From: Campylobacteraceae bacterium
Lineage (GTDB): Bacteria; Campylobacterota; Campylobacteria; Campylobacterales; Sulfurospirillaceae
Direction: 5' to 3'
NCBI GenBank assembly: GCA_027011025.1
Contig: JALVAU010000222.1
Location: forward strand, 1-8,233
Length of the DNA stretch: 8,233 nucleotides
Numbering within the stretch: the stretch's first letter is position 1; each line of letters starts with the position of its first letter. The notes beneath the pieces were generated by a model, which did no database searches, was not told the origin of the DNA, and saw only the letters and a list, made by a program, of their open reading frames with translations. Made by a program: the position numbers and the translations under genes. This document shows, in pieces, positions 7,370 through 8,233 of the stretch.

Positions 7370-7422
7370 GCTGACCTTACACACCATAAGTAACTTTGTT
7401 TATTATAGTGTGTAAGGTCAGC
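7370..7422. repeat. 53-bp near-perfect palindrome upstream of glyS
   Basis: The left arm 7370-7394 begins GCTGACCTTACACAC and the right arm 7398-7422 ends GTGTGTAAGGTCAGC. The outer 15 pairs are perfect, 22 of 25 positions pair overall, and the apical loop is TTT. In RNA from either strand this would fold into one long hairpin. It lies between the REC-GGDEF gene and glyS, both on the minus strand. Neither side has a U-run, so it is a poor intrinsic terminator. It could be a leader hairpin of glyS, a large operator, or a copy of a small dispersed palindromic element. I do not recognise it. Confidence 0.9.
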
Positions 7423-7432
7423 TAAGGGTAGG

Positions 7433-7438
7433 ATTATA
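7433..7438 (-). promoter_or_regulatory. Candidate -10 box for the glyS operon
   Basis: On the minus strand TTTGATATAATCC contains a consensus TATAAT. An AT-rich tract lies 15-25 bases further upstream in place of a -35, as is common in Campylobacterota. Transcription would start near 7429-7423, placing the palindrome at the very 5' end of the leader, with about 85 bases before the glyS ATG. A second TATAAT (7407-7402) lies within the palindrome's arm and is an alternative. Confidence 0.45.
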
Positions 7439-7462
7439 TCAAATATGTGCTTTTATTTTTAT

Positions 7463-8233
7463 TTAGCAAATTAAGTTTTTATAAAAAACATAGTGAGATT
7501 TACCGGCTCTTTTTGCTTTATACATAGCTTTATCTGAAAAGTTAATAAGCTCTTGTGGTGAACTTGCATCAGAAGGAAATACACTTATACCTATGCTCGA
7601 TGAGATGAAAATTACATCGTTAAAATATCTTATCGGAGTAGATGTTGCTTTTATGATTTTATTTGCGAGAGAGGAGAGATCTTCTCTCTCGCAATTTCCT
7701 CTAACCATCAACAAAAACTCATCTCCACTTCTTCGAGCAAGAATATCTTCATTTCTGATTACTTTTTGCATATTGTCTACAATAGTTTTTAGCGTATAAT
7801 CTCCCGCTTCATGTCCAAAAGTGTCGTTTACCTTTTTAAAATTATCTAAATCTATAAAGAAGAGTGCAATCATACTCTTGTCTCTTTGGGCTTGAGAGGC
7901 AGCTCTACTTAGCTCTATTTCAAACAGAAATTTGTTTGGTATATTTGTTAAAGTATCATAGTGAGCTAATTTATATAGTTTTTGCATCTCTGCATTCTTT
8001 AAATTCTGCTTCTCTTTCTCATCATAAAGTTTTTGTGCTATAGAGTTTAATTTATCATATAAAAAATCTATATTGACAGGCTTTGAAACAAAACCATTGC
8101 AGCCCATATTGATAGCTTTAAGAAGATTTTCCTTGTCATCAAAGGCTGACATCATCAAAATCGGTTGATTTTTATCTATGTTTTTTATCTCTTTTACCAT
8201 TGAAAGCCCATCCATATTTGGCATATTTATGTC
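7463..8233 (-). CDS. Response regulator with REC and GGDEF (diguanylate cyclase) domains, 5' end beyond the window
   Basis: Partial: 256 C-terminal codons are visible, and the first, GAC at 8233-8231, is the likely phosphoacceptor Asp of DINMPNMDG. The rest of the receiver domain follows, with the switch Ser (MMSAFDD), SKPV with the conserved Lys and a final helix. A short Lys/Glu-rich linker leads to the GGDEF domain, which begins at HYDTLTNIPNK and includes FFIDLDNFKKVNDTFGHEAGD with the metal-binding Asp. The active-site loop is SGDEF, a variant usually compatible with activity, and RNED five residues before it fits the RxxD inhibitory I-site. The predicted role is synthesis of c-di-GMP from GTP under control of a sensor kinase. 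Cytoplasmic. No EAL domain follows, and it ends at TAA 7465-7463, 123 bases before glyS. The sensor partner is not in the window. Confidence 0.92.
   Translation of the reverse strand, partial: DINMPNMDGLSMVKEIKNIDKNQPILMMSAFDDKENLLKAINMGCNGFVSKPVNIDFLYDKLNSIAQKLYDEKEKQNLKNAEMQKLYKLAHYDTLTNIPNKFLFEIELSRAASQAQRDKSMIALFFIDLDNFKKVNDTFGHEAGDYTLKTIVDNMQKVIRNEDILARRSGDEFLLMVRGNCEREDLSSLANKIIKATSTPIRYFNDVIFISSSIGISVFPSDASSPQELINFSDKAMYKAKRAGKSHYVFYKNLIC

Noticed and set aside
7370..7462. The 53-bp hairpin as intrinsic terminator of the REC-GGDEF gene
   Set aside because: After the hairpin the minus strand reads CTTTAAAACAAAC and the plus strand TAAGGGTAGG; neither has a U-run. The stem is also 41 bases past the stop with a candidate promoter in between.
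1..8233. CRISPR array, insertion sequence, tRNA or rRNA gene
   Set aside because: No regularly spaced repeats, transposase motifs, terminal repeats around a gene, or cloverleaf-like sequence were seen; nearly all sequence is explained by six genes.

Overview
The window looks like chromosome from an AT-rich Gram-negative bacterium, most probably a Campylobacterota (Sulfurimonas/Sulfurovum-like) species. This rests on the low GC, the AGA-rich arginine codons, strong AAGGAG-type ribosome binding sites, a class II glycyl-tRNA synthetase beta chain, a lipoprotein signal peptide and a REC-GGDEF signalling protein. The genus is an inference from style; no marker gene fixes it. Coding density is very high: six genes, two of them cut by the window edges, and only two gaps of about 100 bp.

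Left part (1-1752). Two minus-strand genes form a tight operon: an HlyD-type periplasmic adaptor (GTG start at 1644), then a cytoplasmic-looking molybdopterin oxidoreductase that runs off the left edge. The adaptor stop and the oxidoreductase GTG start share one base (TAGTG) behind a strong AAGGAG, so they are probably translationally coupled. A 102-bp divergent promoter region follows; it contains candidate -10 boxes in both directions and a 15-bp palindrome.

Middle (1753-4204). A plus-strand gene encodes an 802-residue lipoprotein. It has two beta-propeller halves made of FG-GAP/integrin-alpha-like repeats, separated by a cadherin-like domain. It ends in a strong intrinsic terminator. That terminator lies inside the 3' end of the convergent minus-strand gene and encodes part of its C-terminal tail.

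Right part (4145-8233, all minus strand). A partial response regulator-diguanylate cyclase (REC-GGDEF) enters from the right edge and its first visible codon is the phosphoacceptor Asp. A 121-bp gap follows, holding a candidate promoter and a striking 53-bp near-perfect palindrome. Next comes glyS, and then an FAD oxidoreductase resembling the C-terminal half of MnmC, which starts at a TTG 29 bases inside glyS. The glyS/mnmC2-like pair links tRNA-Gly charging to a probable wobble-uridine modification step.

I see no phage, insertion sequence, CRISPR array, tRNA or rRNA. The best candidates for something undescribed are the palindrome at the 5' end of the glyS transcript, the pairing of the adaptor with the molybdoenzyme, and the double-propeller/cadherin lipoprotein.
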